Positions 17,502 to 25,127 of a DNA stretch of 34,463 nucleotides are shown here, piece by piece. The notes beneath the pieces were generated by a model. It had not been told where the DNA came from and searched no databases. It saw only the letters and a list, made by a program, of their open reading frames with translations. A program made the position numbers and the translations under genes. The DNA lies in the NCBI GenBank assembly GCA_031276175.1, contig JAISNP010000089.1, positions 1 to 34,463 on the forward strand. The letters run 5' to 3'. The number at the start of each line of letters is the position of its first letter. The first letter of the stretch is position 1. Source of the DNA: Tannerella sp. Its GTDB lineage: Bacteria; Bacteroidota; Bacteroidia; Bacteroidales; Tannerellaceae.

Positions 17502-17733
17502 TTTGCGAAGCAAGCGTTTCGATTTACGAAGCAGTTCTTTTATTTTTTGAAGAAAACATTCCGGTTTAAGAAGGAACATTCTTATTTTAAGAAGTAAACA
17601 TTTCAGTTTAAGAAGAAGATTTCTCAGTTTAAGAAGAAGATTCCCCCGGTTTAAGAAGAAGATTTTCCGGTTTAAGAAGAAGATTTCCCGGTTTAGGAAA
17701 GAGTTTCCTCGCTTTAAGAGGCAAAGATTTCGA
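17502..17733 (+). repeat. Tandem array B: about eleven degenerate units, 21-bp period
   Basis: Units begin with TTTAAGAAG or a variant at 17502, 17523, 17546, 17565, 17586, 17607, 17628, 17650, 17671, 17692 and 17713. Most spacings are 21 bp; one is 22, and the early part shows 23 and 19. The core is purine-rich (AAGAAGAAG) and is followed by a pyrimidine-rich TTTC/TTCC and CGG. The middle units are the most alike and the edges decay. The array lies between the promoter at 17400 and the start of the 232-residue protein, so it would be transcribed as leader RNA. Confidence 0.9.
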
Positions 17734-17817
17734 CCGGAAAAGCATGAAAGCAGCACAAATAATAATAGAAACAAATTGTAGAACAATATATTAATAACAA
17801 ATAAAAGGAAACCGAAC

Positions 17818-18516
17818 ATGGCAACACATCAGGACTGGATACCTACTAATCATGAAGCGCTTTATAATAAGGCTACGCTAACATGGACTTATCTGTCGGA
17901 TACGGCGAACCGTAATCGCATGGGTTTAGGCAATACGGATGCTGCGGGAATATGGTTCGACACCGTATTTACGCCTTCATACATGGAACTGTCGAAGGCA
18001 TACGACGCATGGAAAAATCCGGCCACACGTACGCCCACAATCACCGCCAAGCTGATCGAGGTGGAAAAAGTTTTTATCCCGATCTACCGGCAACTTTACA
18101 CCGGATTTCTCAAATCGTCGCCTTTAGTGACGAATGACGACCTTTTAGGCATGAGTCTTCCGCAACGGACAAGCGGGCGTAAGCCTTCGCCGATCCCGGT
18201 GGACAGCCCGGACGCGGATGCGGATACGTCGCGCATACGGCGTGTGGGGATTCATTATTATGAAAGCGCCGGTACGCACAAACGCGGCAAGCCCGACGGG
18301 GTGCATGGCGCGGAAACGCGCTGGGGAGTGTTTGATACGTCGCAGGAGGTGACGATCGAACAGCTCACGCACTCGTCGTTCGACACGCGCTCGCCGCTTG
18401 TCCTCGAATTTAAAGACGAGCAGCGCGGCAAGGTGCTCTATTTCGCCCTGCGGTGGGAAAACACGAGAGGCGAGAAAGGCCCGTTCGGTCCCATACTCAA
18501 AGCAATCATTCCGTGA
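17818..18516 (+). CDS. Unrecognised 232-residue protein with helical N-terminus and beta-rich C-terminus
   Basis: I do not recognise a named family. The protein has no signal peptide or membrane span. Residues about 1-115 look helical, with many aromatic residues ('WIPTNHEALYNKATLTWTYL', 'YMELSKAYDAWKNPA', 'FIPIYRQLYTGFLKSSPLV'). A Pro/Ser/Asp linker follows at about 120-140. The C-terminal ~90 residues read as a beta-sandwich ('RRVGIHYYESAG', 'PLVLEFKDEQRGKVLYFALRWENTRGEKGPFGP') and end in 'LKAIIP'. The final segment resembles the last strands of fibronectin-III-like domains. The gene has its own promoter and an unusually long repeat-filled leader. Codon use does not stand out from its neighbours. 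From memory, similar short proteins recur in Bacteroidota genomes, but I cannot verify this here. Function is unknown. Confidence 0.8.
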   Translation: MATHQDWIPTNHEALYNKATLTWTYLSDTANRNRMGLGNTDAAGIWFDTVFTPSYMELSKAYDAWKNPATRTPTITAKLIEVEKVFIPIYRQLYTGFLKSSPLVTNDDLLGMSLPQRTSGRKPSPIPVDSPDADADTSRIRRVGIHYYESAGTHKRGKPDGVHGAETRWGVFDTSQEVTIEQLTHSSFDTRSPLVLEFKDEQRGKVLYFALRWENTRGEKGPFGPILKAIIP

Positions 18517-18615
18517 GGGGAGAAAATTGCGGACTGGAGATGTGCGTGCGACAAGCTGCCGAGGATTTCCGCTCAAAAACGGCCGTTTGCCGCACGGCGG
18601 ATAAAAACTTGGTGA

Positions 18616-18638
18616 AAACCCTGCTCCGCGCAGGGTTT
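18616..18638. other. 9-bp hairpin after the 232-residue protein gene
   Basis: AAACCCTGC and GCAGGGTTT form a perfect 9-bp stem with a 5-base loop, 100 bases after the stop codon. There is no T-tract on the plus strand. It may stabilise the 3' end or act as a factor-dependent terminator. Confidence 0.45.
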
Positions 18639-18653
18639 GGCACGAAATTTGAT

Positions 18654-18662
18654 GGGGGGGGG
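18654..18662. repeat. G9 homopolymer tract upstream of the choice-of-anchor-L gene
   Basis: Nine G residues sit in the context AT-G9-CAAAA, 184 bp before the start codon at 18846. The same 16-nt context occurs inverted at 3573-3588. On the minus strand a -7-like TATTTTTG (18663-18670) lies directly before the C-run. Confidence 0.85.
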
Positions 18663-18719
18663 CAAAAATATAATGTATTAGATAAGGCAGATTCATATTT
18701 ATATCACTTTATTTTTGAA

Positions 18720-18759
18720 GCATATCTTCGCACGGTGCGGAGATATGCTTTCAGTTTTT
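18720..18759 (+). terminator. Hairpin with T-rich tail (probable terminator)
   Basis: GCATATCTTCGCA (18720-18732) and TGCGGAGATATGC (18736-18748) form a 13-bp stem with one G-T pair and a 3-base loop, followed by TTTCAGTTTTT. It probably ends the transcript of the 232-residue gene, about 200 bases after that gene's stop. A -7-like TATTTTTG at 18710-18717 just before it leaves open that the hairpin is instead in the leader of the next gene. The rest of 18517-18845 holds the hairpin at 18616 and the G9 tract and no supportable gene. Confidence 0.55.
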
Positions 18760-18845
18760 CCGGCGGGACGCATCCGGACGTTTCGCCTGCGCGCAATGCG
18801 ACGATTTATTCCGGTTTACTGCAAACTTTCTAAATAATATTACAT

Positions 18846-21311
18846 ATGAATAAATACATATTCTACTTCGCGGTTTGTGCCGCATCCATATTATGCGGCG
18901 TTACGGCGCAGGCGCAGTTGAAATCGAAGATAAACTTCACGCTCGAACAGCAACTTCGAATCGAAACGCTGGCCGACGGATACGTAAAACAGGGTATGGG
19001 CATCAAAGAAGCCCGTCGGAAAGCCGAAGAAACCGTTGCTCCGGCAGTTGTCGAGATGAGGAGGGGAGATGGAACAGGCACCAATGACCGGAATTTTTAT
19101 ACACCCCCTACGGATCATAACGAATGGCTGACGGATCCGGCTTTCGCTCTGAATCCCGGCAGTATCCACGTAGACCGCGATGCGCTGATACACTCCTACA
19201 AGCCGTCCGAACTGGTGAAAAAGATACTGCTCAAAGCTTATACTCCCGAAGACGAAGCGCGGATACAGAACGTAAAGTTCCTGGGATTTCAGGGCATTGC
19301 GGGCGGAGGCGACGACTGGTATGATGACAATCCTGCTCTTGCGCCAATATATGGAGAAGGCAACCGCGGACTGGCCTTTTTTACAAAAGGAGAAAGTAAC
19401 TTCGAGATCGCCCGTGGATTGTTACTGTCTACCGGACAGACATGGGGACATGAAGGGCCGAATCAATTTAACTGGTCTCTTAGTCATGGAGTCGGGCCTG
19501 ACGGAGTAAGTTACATAGATTATGATTATAATTCGCCGAGTTTCGATGCGGACTTGGATCATATTGCCAATGATATCACAAATCTTGGGAGTATTCTGGA
19601 GTTTGACTTCTGTCCGGCAATTGATGAGGCTACGTTTGAATACATATTCGGCAGCGAGGAATATCCGGAATTCGTACACTCCAGCTATAATGATGTGTTC
19701 GGTTTTTTTGTTACCGGCCCTTACGACAATCCCGGCGCATCTCCCTCCGTTTCATTGCCTTCGCAATGGGAAAAAGTAAAATCAACTTATAACGGGACTG
19801 AAATTGCTGCCTACAACCGCTTCAATATCGCTCAACTGCCGAACGGAATGCCCGTCGGGGTGGACTGGACTAACTGGGGACACAGATATTCCAGTAATAC
19901 AGCGTCATTATGGACTACTCCGGTTACTCTATGGGATACGACAGGCGTAGGCGCTTATCTTGCAATGCTCGGCGCTCCCAATCTTCATGGCACAAGTTCT
20001 CCTTTAGCGTTCAATCCTATGTATCACAAAGCCGTTTTCAGTGGTGATCCGATGATGGAACTCGACGGGATTACCGTAAAACTGACGGCGAAGGCCGATA
20101 GCCTGATACCGGGCAAATGGTATCACCTGAAGTTAGCCATTGCGCAGGTTGACCAATATCACGGCGACGGCGTATTTCTGGGAAACCTGAATCTGGGTCA
20201 GGGCGAATCAGGCATTGCTACCGCATATTCCAACAAGTTGCCGGACGCACTGAATGAGTTGGGCGCATATTCGTTCTACGAAGGCTGCGAACAGACGTTT
20301 CAGGTAGAGTTTGACCCCCAAACCGTCACTCAGGCCATCGAACTTGTACCCAAGGGCGCGGCGGCGGGCAATCTGTTTGCGCCGGACGGCGAACCGCTCA
20401 ATCTGCTCGATACGCTCAGTGTCGGCGAAACCACGGTGGTGCGCCCGTTCGTCATAAAATCCGATCCCTCGTTCGAAAACGGCGAAAAGGGATACATCAT
20501 TTCCATCTCGACCGAAGCAGGCACCTCCCACGTAATAGCCCGCGACACGACGGAGATATATTCGTTCTACCGGACGGTGACATGGAACGTGCATCACATC
20601 ATGCCGACGACAATGTATCCCGGCAAGCTGGATCTTAATCTCGCGGACGGCTCGCCCAACCTCTTCCGCAGTTTCGACGGCGGCGAGACGTGGGAAAACG
20701 CGCGTCAGCCCCTGTCGCCTGTCCAGATAAGTAACTTCGGCGACGAAGGCACCATACTGTTGTGCGAACCGAACGGTTGTGTCACCCATGTAGTTTCGAT
20801 TGAACACCACACTTCCCCGCCGACCCTTTACCGCGAGATAGGAATCCCCGATATACCGGGCGTGATTATGTACCCGCCGGCCGGTCGGCACTTCTTAGTC
20901 AGTCAGGAAGATTACACCTTCACCATTACCCCTACTGCCGGCGCGAACAGCGGCACACCCGTCATCACAACCAACCGCACGCGCATACCGGATGAGGAAG
21001 GCGTGTCGGTCGTGCCGAACGCGGACGGTTCATACACCGTGACCATCTACGACATACGGGAAGAGATACGCCTGAATATCGACATCCCGGCGGCGGGCGA
21101 ATACGTGGCGGGCGACAAGGTATGGAGCGGCGGCGGCGGGCAACTCTTCGTGACCTCGCACAAGGCAGGCGCAGCGAAAGTATACAACGTCATCGGCGAA
21201 CAGGTGAAGACGACGGTACTTGCCGCGGGGGAAACGACTTCCGTTTCGTTGCCGAAAGGAGTATATGTGATCACATTGAACGGAAAGACTTACAAGGTGG
21301 TAGTACGGTAA
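18846..21311 (+). CDS. Secreted choice-of-anchor-L domain protein with T9SS-type C-terminal tail
   Basis: The 821-residue protein has a signal peptide (NKYIFYFAVCAASILCGVTAQAQ). The central part (about 190-470) carries the choice-of-anchor-L signature: 'NLGSILEFDFCPAIDEATFEYIFGSEEYPEF', then 'YNDVFGFFVTGP', and later 'TVKLTAKADSLIPGKWYHLKLAIAQVDQ'. More beta-rich domains follow. The last ~65 residues ('QLFVTSHKAGAAKVYNVIGEQV', 'LPKGVYVITLNGKTYKVVVR') match the Por-secretion/T9SS sorting-domain pattern. It is therefore probably exported by Sec, crosses the outer membrane by the type IX system and is anchored or released at the surface. The ligand is unknown. It is a single-gene unit preceded by a G9 tract and followed by a strong terminator. 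The part encoded near 19330-20050 is visibly more A/T-rich than the rest. Confidence 0.88.
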   Translation: MNKYIFYFAVCAASILCGVTAQAQLKSKINFTLEQQLRIETLADGYVKQGMGIKEARRKAEETVAPAVVEMRRGDGTGTNDRNFYTPPTDHNEWLTDPAFALNPGSIHVDRDALIHSYKPSELVKKILLKAYTPEDEARIQNVKFLGFQGIAGGGDDWYDDNPALAPIYGEGNRGLAFFTKGESNFEIARGLLLSTGQTWGHEGPNQFNWSLSHGVGPDGVSYIDYDYNSPSFDADLDHIANDITNLGSILEFDFCPAIDEATFEYIFGSEEYPEFVHSSYNDVFGFFVTGPYDNPGASPSVSLPSQWEKVKSTYNGTEIAAYNRFNIAQLPNGMPVGVDWTNWGHRYSSNTASLWTTPVTLWDTTGVGAYLAMLGAPNLHGTSSPLAFNPMYHKAVFSGDPMMELDGITVKLTAKADSLIPGKWYHLKLAIAQVDQYHGDGVFLGNLNLGQGESGIATAYSNKLPDALNELGAYSFYEGCEQTFQVEFDPQTVTQAIELVPKGAAAGNLFAPDGEPLNLLDTLSVGETTVVRPFVIKSDPSFENGEKGYIISISTEAGTSHVIARDTTEIYSFYRTVTWNVHHIMPTTMYPGKLDLNLADGSPNLFRSFDGGETWENARQPLSPVQISNFGDEGTILLCEPNGCVTHVVSIEHHTSPPTLYREIGIPDIPGVIMYPPAGRHFLVSQEDYTFTITPTAGANSGTPVITTNRTRIPDEEGVSVVPNADGSYTVTIYDIREEIRLNIDIPAAGEYVAGDKVWSGGGGQLFVTSHKAGAAKVYNVIGEQVKTTVLAAGETTSVSLPKGVYVITLNGKTYKVVVR

Positions 21312-21377
21312 ACCGCACGGAAGTAATTCCGTGTGTGCCATGTGTTTTTTTGAGATCAGAACTATCATCTTTTCTCG

Positions 21378-21414
21378 CCGGGACAGGATTTTTTCCTGTT
21401 CCGGCAATTTTTTT
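21378..21414 (+). terminator. Intrinsic terminator of the choice-of-anchor-L gene
   Basis: CCGGGACAGGA (21378-21388) and TCCTGTTCCGG (21394-21404) form an 11-bp stem with one G-T pair and a 5-base T loop, followed by CAATTTTTTT. Position and form are those of a good rho-independent terminator on the plus strand, 67 bases after the stop. Confidence 0.85.
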
Positions 21415-21446
21415 CAGGCTGTGCTTTCGTCTGTTTGTGTGTTTGT

Positions 21447-22163
21447 TTATGCGAAGATTTCCCGCAACTCTGCGAAGTCGGAAATGACGGTATCGGCTGT
21501 TTCGTGGCCGTCGTAATCGTTCCATCCCTTTTTTTTCAGCCATACGGTACGGCATCCGGCAATCGTTGCGGGGAGAATATCTTTGTCGAACGAATCGCCG
21601 ACGACGGCTGTTTCGTCTGCGGGCAAGTGCAACGCTTCGATGCCGAGCCGGAATATTTGCGGGTCGGGCTTGCGGACGCCGACGAGGGCCGATTCGATCA
21701 CCGTCGGGAAATAAACCGTGAGCCGGAAGTCGTCGAGCACGGTTTTCAGGTTGCCGTAGAAATTGGATACCATCACAAGTCGATATTTTTCCGCTAATGC
21801 GGCAATTACCGGTCGCGCGGCGTCGACCGAACGCGCGGCATATTCGTAGCATCGGTCTGCCACGGCGCGGATTGTTTCGTCCGTCGTCGTTTTTTGCTTG
21901 CAAAAGAACCCGATTTCTTTCAGCCGGTCGAACTGGATGCGGATTTTCAGACGGATCATGTCGGAAAACGTATGGTTAGGACGGATCACGGGATTTCTTC
22001 CCAGCGTCCGTTCGCCGTATACATAGGCGTCTCTGAAAACGGATGCGTCGGGGAAGGTGATGTTTTCCGCTTCGTATGCCGTGCGGATGACTTCGGCCCA
22101 GTGTACGCCGTTGCTGTCAATCGTTCCGCCGTAGTCGAACAGGATGCCGCGTATATTTTTCAT
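21447..22163 (-). CDS. HAD-superfamily phosphatase
   Basis: The 238-residue enzyme has all four HAD motifs: motif I 'LFDYGGTID' (nucleophile Asp10), motif II 'LVMVSNF', motif III Lys in 'VGVRKPDPQIF' and motif IV 'VVGDSFDKDI'. A helical cap lies between I and II. The usual second Asp of motif I (DxD) is Gly here (DYG). That occurs in some HAD members and may mean slower or specialised phosphate transfer. The start codon overlaps the stop of the upstream phosphatidyltransferase gene (ATGA, 4 bases), so translation is coupled. In this context it may remove a phosphate from a lipid head group or its precursor. The substrate is an inference. Confidence 0.88.
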   Translation of the reverse strand: MKNIRGILFDYGGTIDSNGVHWAEVIRTAYEAENITFPDASVFRDAYVYGERTLGRNPVIRPNHTFSDMIRLKIRIQFDRLKEIGFFCKQKTTTDETIRAVADRCYEYAARSVDAARPVIAALAEKYRLVMVSNFYGNLKTVLDDFRLTVYFPTVIESALVGVRKPDPQIFRLGIEALHLPADETAVVGDSFDKDILPATIAGCRTVWLKKKGWNDYDGHETADTVISDFAELREIFA

Positions 22164-23080
22164 TCCTGTTCTTCGGACAGCAGGCCGACGAACGACTTGC
22201 AGAAACGTTCGTGCGTAATCACCATGTATGCCAGTAAAATATTGAGCACGGTCAACTCAAAAACAAAATACAGCCACGGCATGTCGACGAGCAGGGAAAT
22301 AAACAGCACGGCGGCGCGGGTATTGAACGAAAGGATGTTGGTAAACTTCATCAGGGGGAGGCTTTTTACGCGGAATGCGCGGCAAAACCATTCGGGAATG
22401 GCGCCCGCAGGATATTTTTGCGCCAATACTTTGCGCAGTCGCAAAAACTGTTTTGCCCATGCTTCCTGCCCTTTTGTATAATTGTAGTAAAGATAATTCG
22501 ACAGTTTGGACATGAATCCGTCCGTCCATTTCTTCCGGTTGTAATCTGCCAGCAGCGTTTGCGTGTCGGTCAGTTCGCTGCCCGATTTGCCTTTGAGGAA
22601 AAACAGATGTGCGTTGCGATAGTAATCTGCCATGGCCGCCTGTTTTCCGTGGAAGAATCCGGTTACGGCGCCGAGCAGCCATATCCACATTCCCCATTGC
22701 GGCATCAGGCGGAAACAGATCGCCGCATAGATGCAAAAGAACCACACTTCGCCGCAGAAGCCGTCCAACATGCGTCCGAGCGGCGACGTCTGACCGGTGA
22801 TGCGCGCCAGTTGCCCGTCGGCGCTGTCGTAGGAGTTTGCCCAGACAAGTAAAATCATTCCTGTGACTGTTACCCACAAATCGGTAAAATAGAAGCACAC
22901 GCCTGCCGCCGCGCCGATCAGCATCGACGCCACAGTGACGGTATTGGGATGCACGCCCCACTTGCTGAAAAGCAAAGCCAACCGATACCCTATCGGACGA
23001 TAGAAACAGATGTCGATAAATTCTTCCGTATCCGACGACTTGAGCGTAGCCTCAATGTCCTCACGCGTATGCTTTTTCAT
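22160..23080 (-). CDS. CDP-alcohol phosphatidyltransferase family protein
   Basis: This is a 306-residue integral membrane enzyme with several hydrophobic spans (for example 'VTVASMLIGAAAGVCFYF' and 'VTGMILLVWANSY'). The signature D-x2-DG-x2-AR-x8-G-x3-D appears as 'DSADGQLARITGQTSPLGRMLD' (Asp85, Asp88, Asp106). However, the final Asp of the canonical motif (position 110) is Gly, with Glu at 111. The N-terminal 'SSDTEEFIDICFYRPIGYRLALLFSKWGVHPNTVT' leads into the first span. Family members move a phosphatidyl-type group from a CDP-linked donor to an alcohol, using metal ions held by the Asp residues. A cytoplasmic insert around 'GKSGSELTDTQTLLADYNRKKW' is unusual for a minimal family member. 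The gene overlaps the ATP-grasp gene by 20 bases and the HAD gene by 4. Confidence 0.88.
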   Translation of the reverse strand: MKKHTREDIEATLKSSDTEEFIDICFYRPIGYRLALLFSKWGVHPNTVTVASMLIGAAAGVCFYFTDLWVTVTGMILLVWANSYDSADGQLARITGQTSPLGRMLDGFCGEVWFFCIYAAICFRLMPQWGMWIWLLGAVTGFFHGKQAAMADYYRNAHLFFLKGKSGSELTDTQTLLADYNRKKWTDGFMSKLSNYLYYNYTKGQEAWAKQFLRLRKVLAQKYPAGAIPEWFCRAFRVKSLPLMKFTNILSFNTRAAVLFISLLVDMPWLYFVFELTVLNILLAYMVITHERFCKSFVGLLSEEQE

Positions 23081-23942
23081 TGACTTCGATTAAATGATGA
23101 ATACATTCGGCTATGTACGGTGCGGCCTCGTCGCGGCAAGGGGCGAAGCTCGGCCAGTCGTTGAAATCAATTATCCGTATGGAGCCGTCTTCGGCCACGA
23201 TGCAGTCGCCGCCGTATATTTTTATGTTCAGGATGTTTGCCGCGTCGGTACATAACTTGCGGAGGTACTCTTCGTCGAAGGGGATGCCTTTCGCCCGGCC
23301 GTTAATCTTTTCCAGTCCGAATTTGCTGTGTTTCCCGGAAATGTTCGTCGGATAAAACCGGTAAAAGAAGTCGGCTCCGACCACGCCGTAGAATTTCACA
23401 AGGTCTCCGGCCAGATGTTCGTTTATCACTGCCGTTTCAATTCCCCGGATGGCATATTCTTTCAGGATGCTTTCGGTTTCTTCGCGGCGTCGGACGTAGG
23501 TAACATCTTCGAGGTGAATGGCGTGAAAATCTCCCCGTTTGATCCAGCAATCGTCGAAACCCGCTTCGTCGAGCAGGGGCACGGGGTTGCAGTCGGTTTT
23601 GACGATGATGCTGTCCGGGTGCGGAATTCCGTGGGACATGAGCAGGCGCGTCATCCGTTCGCGTGTACAGTTTTCGATGCCGTAGCCGGAATTGATCACC
23701 ATGTGTCCTTCGTCTTCCAGACGTTTCAACTTGCGTACCGAACTGACGTCGCGCACCATATTGAATATGACTTCTTCGTTACATGCCGCCGTCAACAAGT
23801 CGGTTTCGACATATTCGTTCACGATATATCCCATTTTGCGCAGACAGTTAACCGTCAACGAAAATATTGCTGCGTCGTTTCCGATATGATTAGGCGAAAA
23901 CCGGTTTCCTCTGCGAATCCCCGCAATTGTTCCTTTCCTCAT
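23061..23942 (-). CDS. ATP-grasp fold ligase-like protein
   Basis: The 293-residue soluble protein has an N-terminal pre-ATP-grasp part ('RRGNRFSPNHIGNDAAIFSLTVNCLRKMGYIVNEYVE'). ATP-grasp features follow: 'CWIKRGDFHAIHLEDVTYV' (Lys for ATP), 'INEHLAGDLVKFYGVVGADFFYRFYP', and the metal-binding strand 'IRIIDFNDWPSFAPCRDEAA' near residues 255-275. This resembles the RimK/carbamoyl-phosphate-type fold, which joins a carboxylate, through an acyl phosphate, to an amine or other nucleophile. I cannot name the substrate. It is the first gene of a tightly overlapping operon with a CDP-alcohol transferase and a HAD phosphatase, so it probably prepares or modifies a lipid head group. Confidence 0.8.
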   Translation of the reverse strand: MRKGTIAGIRRGNRFSPNHIGNDAAIFSLTVNCLRKMGYIVNEYVETDLLTAACNEEVIFNMVRDVSSVRKLKRLEDEGHMVINSGYGIENCTRERMTRLLMSHGIPHPDSIIVKTDCNPVPLLDEAGFDDCWIKRGDFHAIHLEDVTYVRRREETESILKEYAIRGIETAVINEHLAGDLVKFYGVVGADFFYRFYPTNISGKHSKFGLEKINGRAKGIPFDEEYLRKLCTDAANILNIKIYGGDCIVAEDGSIRIIDFNDWPSFAPCRDEAAPYIAECIHHLIEVNEKAYA

Positions 23943-23969
23943 TGTTACATTAAATTGAAAAAACGGTTA

Positions 23970-23977
23970 CAAAGATA
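23970..23977 (-). promoter_or_regulatory. -7 box (TATCTTTG) of the ATP-grasp/CDP-alcohol transferase/HAD operon
   Basis: The minus strand reads TATCTTTG, a full TAnnTTTG match, 28 bases before the ATG at 23942. The transcript would start near 23963 with a ~20-base leader. The -33 element is not clear. Confidence 0.55.
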
Positions 23978-24030
23978 ATAAACAAATGAACAATAAAGCA
24001 TAAAGGAATGATAAATTCATACAAAAATAA

Positions 24031-24060
24031 CTTGTCGCATGCAAAAGCATTATATTTTTG
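24031..24060 (+). promoter_or_regulatory. Promoter of the phospholipase gene (CTTG-N18-TATTTTTG)
   Basis: TATTTTTG at 24053-24060 matches TAnnTTTG, and CTTG at 24031-24034 lies 18 bases upstream. Transcription would start near 24067, 18 bases before the ATG at 24085. It is divergent from the lipid operon promoter at 23970; the two -7 boxes are about 75 bp apart. Confidence 0.6.
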
Positions 24061-24084
24061 CAGAATTATTATCTGATTAATATC

Positions 24085-25002
24085 ATGACAAAAGGACGAC
24101 GGCTATACATTATAATACTTACTCTCGCGTTTACTGTCGCGGGGCTTCCCACATTCACGGCGGCGCAGGAAGGACATAGCCTCGATTCGTTGACGAGGGA
24201 GGAGCGCATGATGGAAAGGATTACGGAACTGACGCCACAATACAATGCCGACAGTGTCCGCGCCGAAATAGAGAAGGGGCCTTACTTTTCGCTCTACAAG
24301 GACAATTATTTTATCGGCGGGACGGAAATCGGCAACGGCAAGCTGACGGCGGCAAACTCGAACATCAAATTTCAGTTAAGCATAAGCCAGCGCCTTACAC
24401 GCAGTCATTTGCCGTTCGACACGTATGCTTACATTCAGTTTACCCAGAAAACGATATGGAACGTGCTGGAGGAATCGCTGCCCATATACGACATGAATTT
24501 CAATCCGGGCATCGGTCTGGGGCACCTGATTGTCCGGCGGAATAAATACATCGGCAATGCTTACCTGATGCTTGAGCACGAGTCCAACGGGAAAGACGGC
24601 GTTTCTTCGCGCAGTTGGAACAAGGTATCGTTCGGCGGACGGCTGATGTTGAACAAATACGTGGACATGCACCTCAAAACGTGGATTCCCATCGTAGACA
24701 GCGACAACAATCGCGACATAACCCGATATAACGGGCTGGCCGAAGCGACGTTTAATTACATTTCGCCGAACAAGCTGTTTATCGTCACACTCGTTTCCAC
24801 ATGGCGGGCGCGTTCGTTCGGTTTCAATACGCAGTGGGAATTCAGCTACAAGAGCAACAGGAACGTGAACCAGTATCTTTTCATTCAATATTACAACGGC
24901 TACGGGGAATGTCTGCTCGACTACAACAGATATAAAAATATACTTCGCATCGGGTTTGTCATCAAGCCGCAAGGTTTCAATATTTTTCGCGCCCTCCCCT
25001 GA
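24085..25002 (+). CDS. pldA: Outer-membrane phospholipase A (OMPLA/PldA-like)
   Basis: The start at 24085 (ATG) is preferred to the in-frame TTG at 24058 because the latter overlaps the promoter -7 box. The 305-residue protein has a signal peptide ending near 'FTAAQ'. After about 60 residues comes a beta-barrel with alternating aromatic strands. The catalytic residues are clear in 'LEHESNGKDGVSSRSWNKV': His165, Ser167 and Asn179, with the 12-residue Ser-to-Asn spacing of Escherichia coli OMPLA (His142, Ser144, Asn156). This calcium-dependent enzyme removes acyl chains from phospholipids misplaced in the outer leaflet and acts as a dimer. It is divergent from a phospholipid head-group operon, which suggests joint control of membrane lipids. 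Confidence 0.9.
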   Translation: MTKGRRLYIIILTLAFTVAGLPTFTAAQEGHSLDSLTREERMMERITELTPQYNADSVRAEIEKGPYFSLYKDNYFIGGTEIGNGKLTAANSNIKFQLSISQRLTRSHLPFDTYAYIQFTQKTIWNVLEESLPIYDMNFNPGIGLGHLIVRRNKYIGNAYLMLEHESNGKDGVSSRSWNKVSFGGRLMLNKYVDMHLKTWIPIVDSDNNRDITRYNGLAEATFNYISPNKLFIVTLVSTWRARSFGFNTQWEFSYKSNRNVNQYLFIQYYNGYGECLLDYNRYKNILRIGFVIKPQGFNIFRALP

Positions 25003-25112
25003 ATGTCGCGGCTCCATACCTTTTACGTGCAGGGAAGAATATATCCGTCCATAAAATTGCAAAAATTTTTATCCCCTCCGGATTTCAATATATATAATTT
25101 GCTTATTGTTTG

Positions 25113-25120
25113 TATCTTTG
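25113..25120 (+). promoter_or_regulatory. -7 box (TATCTTTG) immediately before a TonB-receptor gene
   Basis: TATCTTTG ends only 7 bases before the ATG at 25128, so the transcript would start at or next to the start codon and be nearly leaderless. A TTTG at 25099-25102 is too close to be the -33 element. The match to TAnnTTTG is exact. Confidence 0.5.
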
Positions 25121-25127
25121 CCCCGCA

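Noticed and set aside
17217-17819. 200-residue Leu/Lys-rich minus-strand frame over array B
   Set aside because: It is an artefact of the 21-bp period in A/T-rich DNA and is antisense to a leader with a good plus-strand promoter.
18453-18833. 126-codon plus-strand frame after the 232-residue gene
   Set aside because: It overlaps that gene in another frame, crosses two hairpins and the G9 tract, and has no domain.
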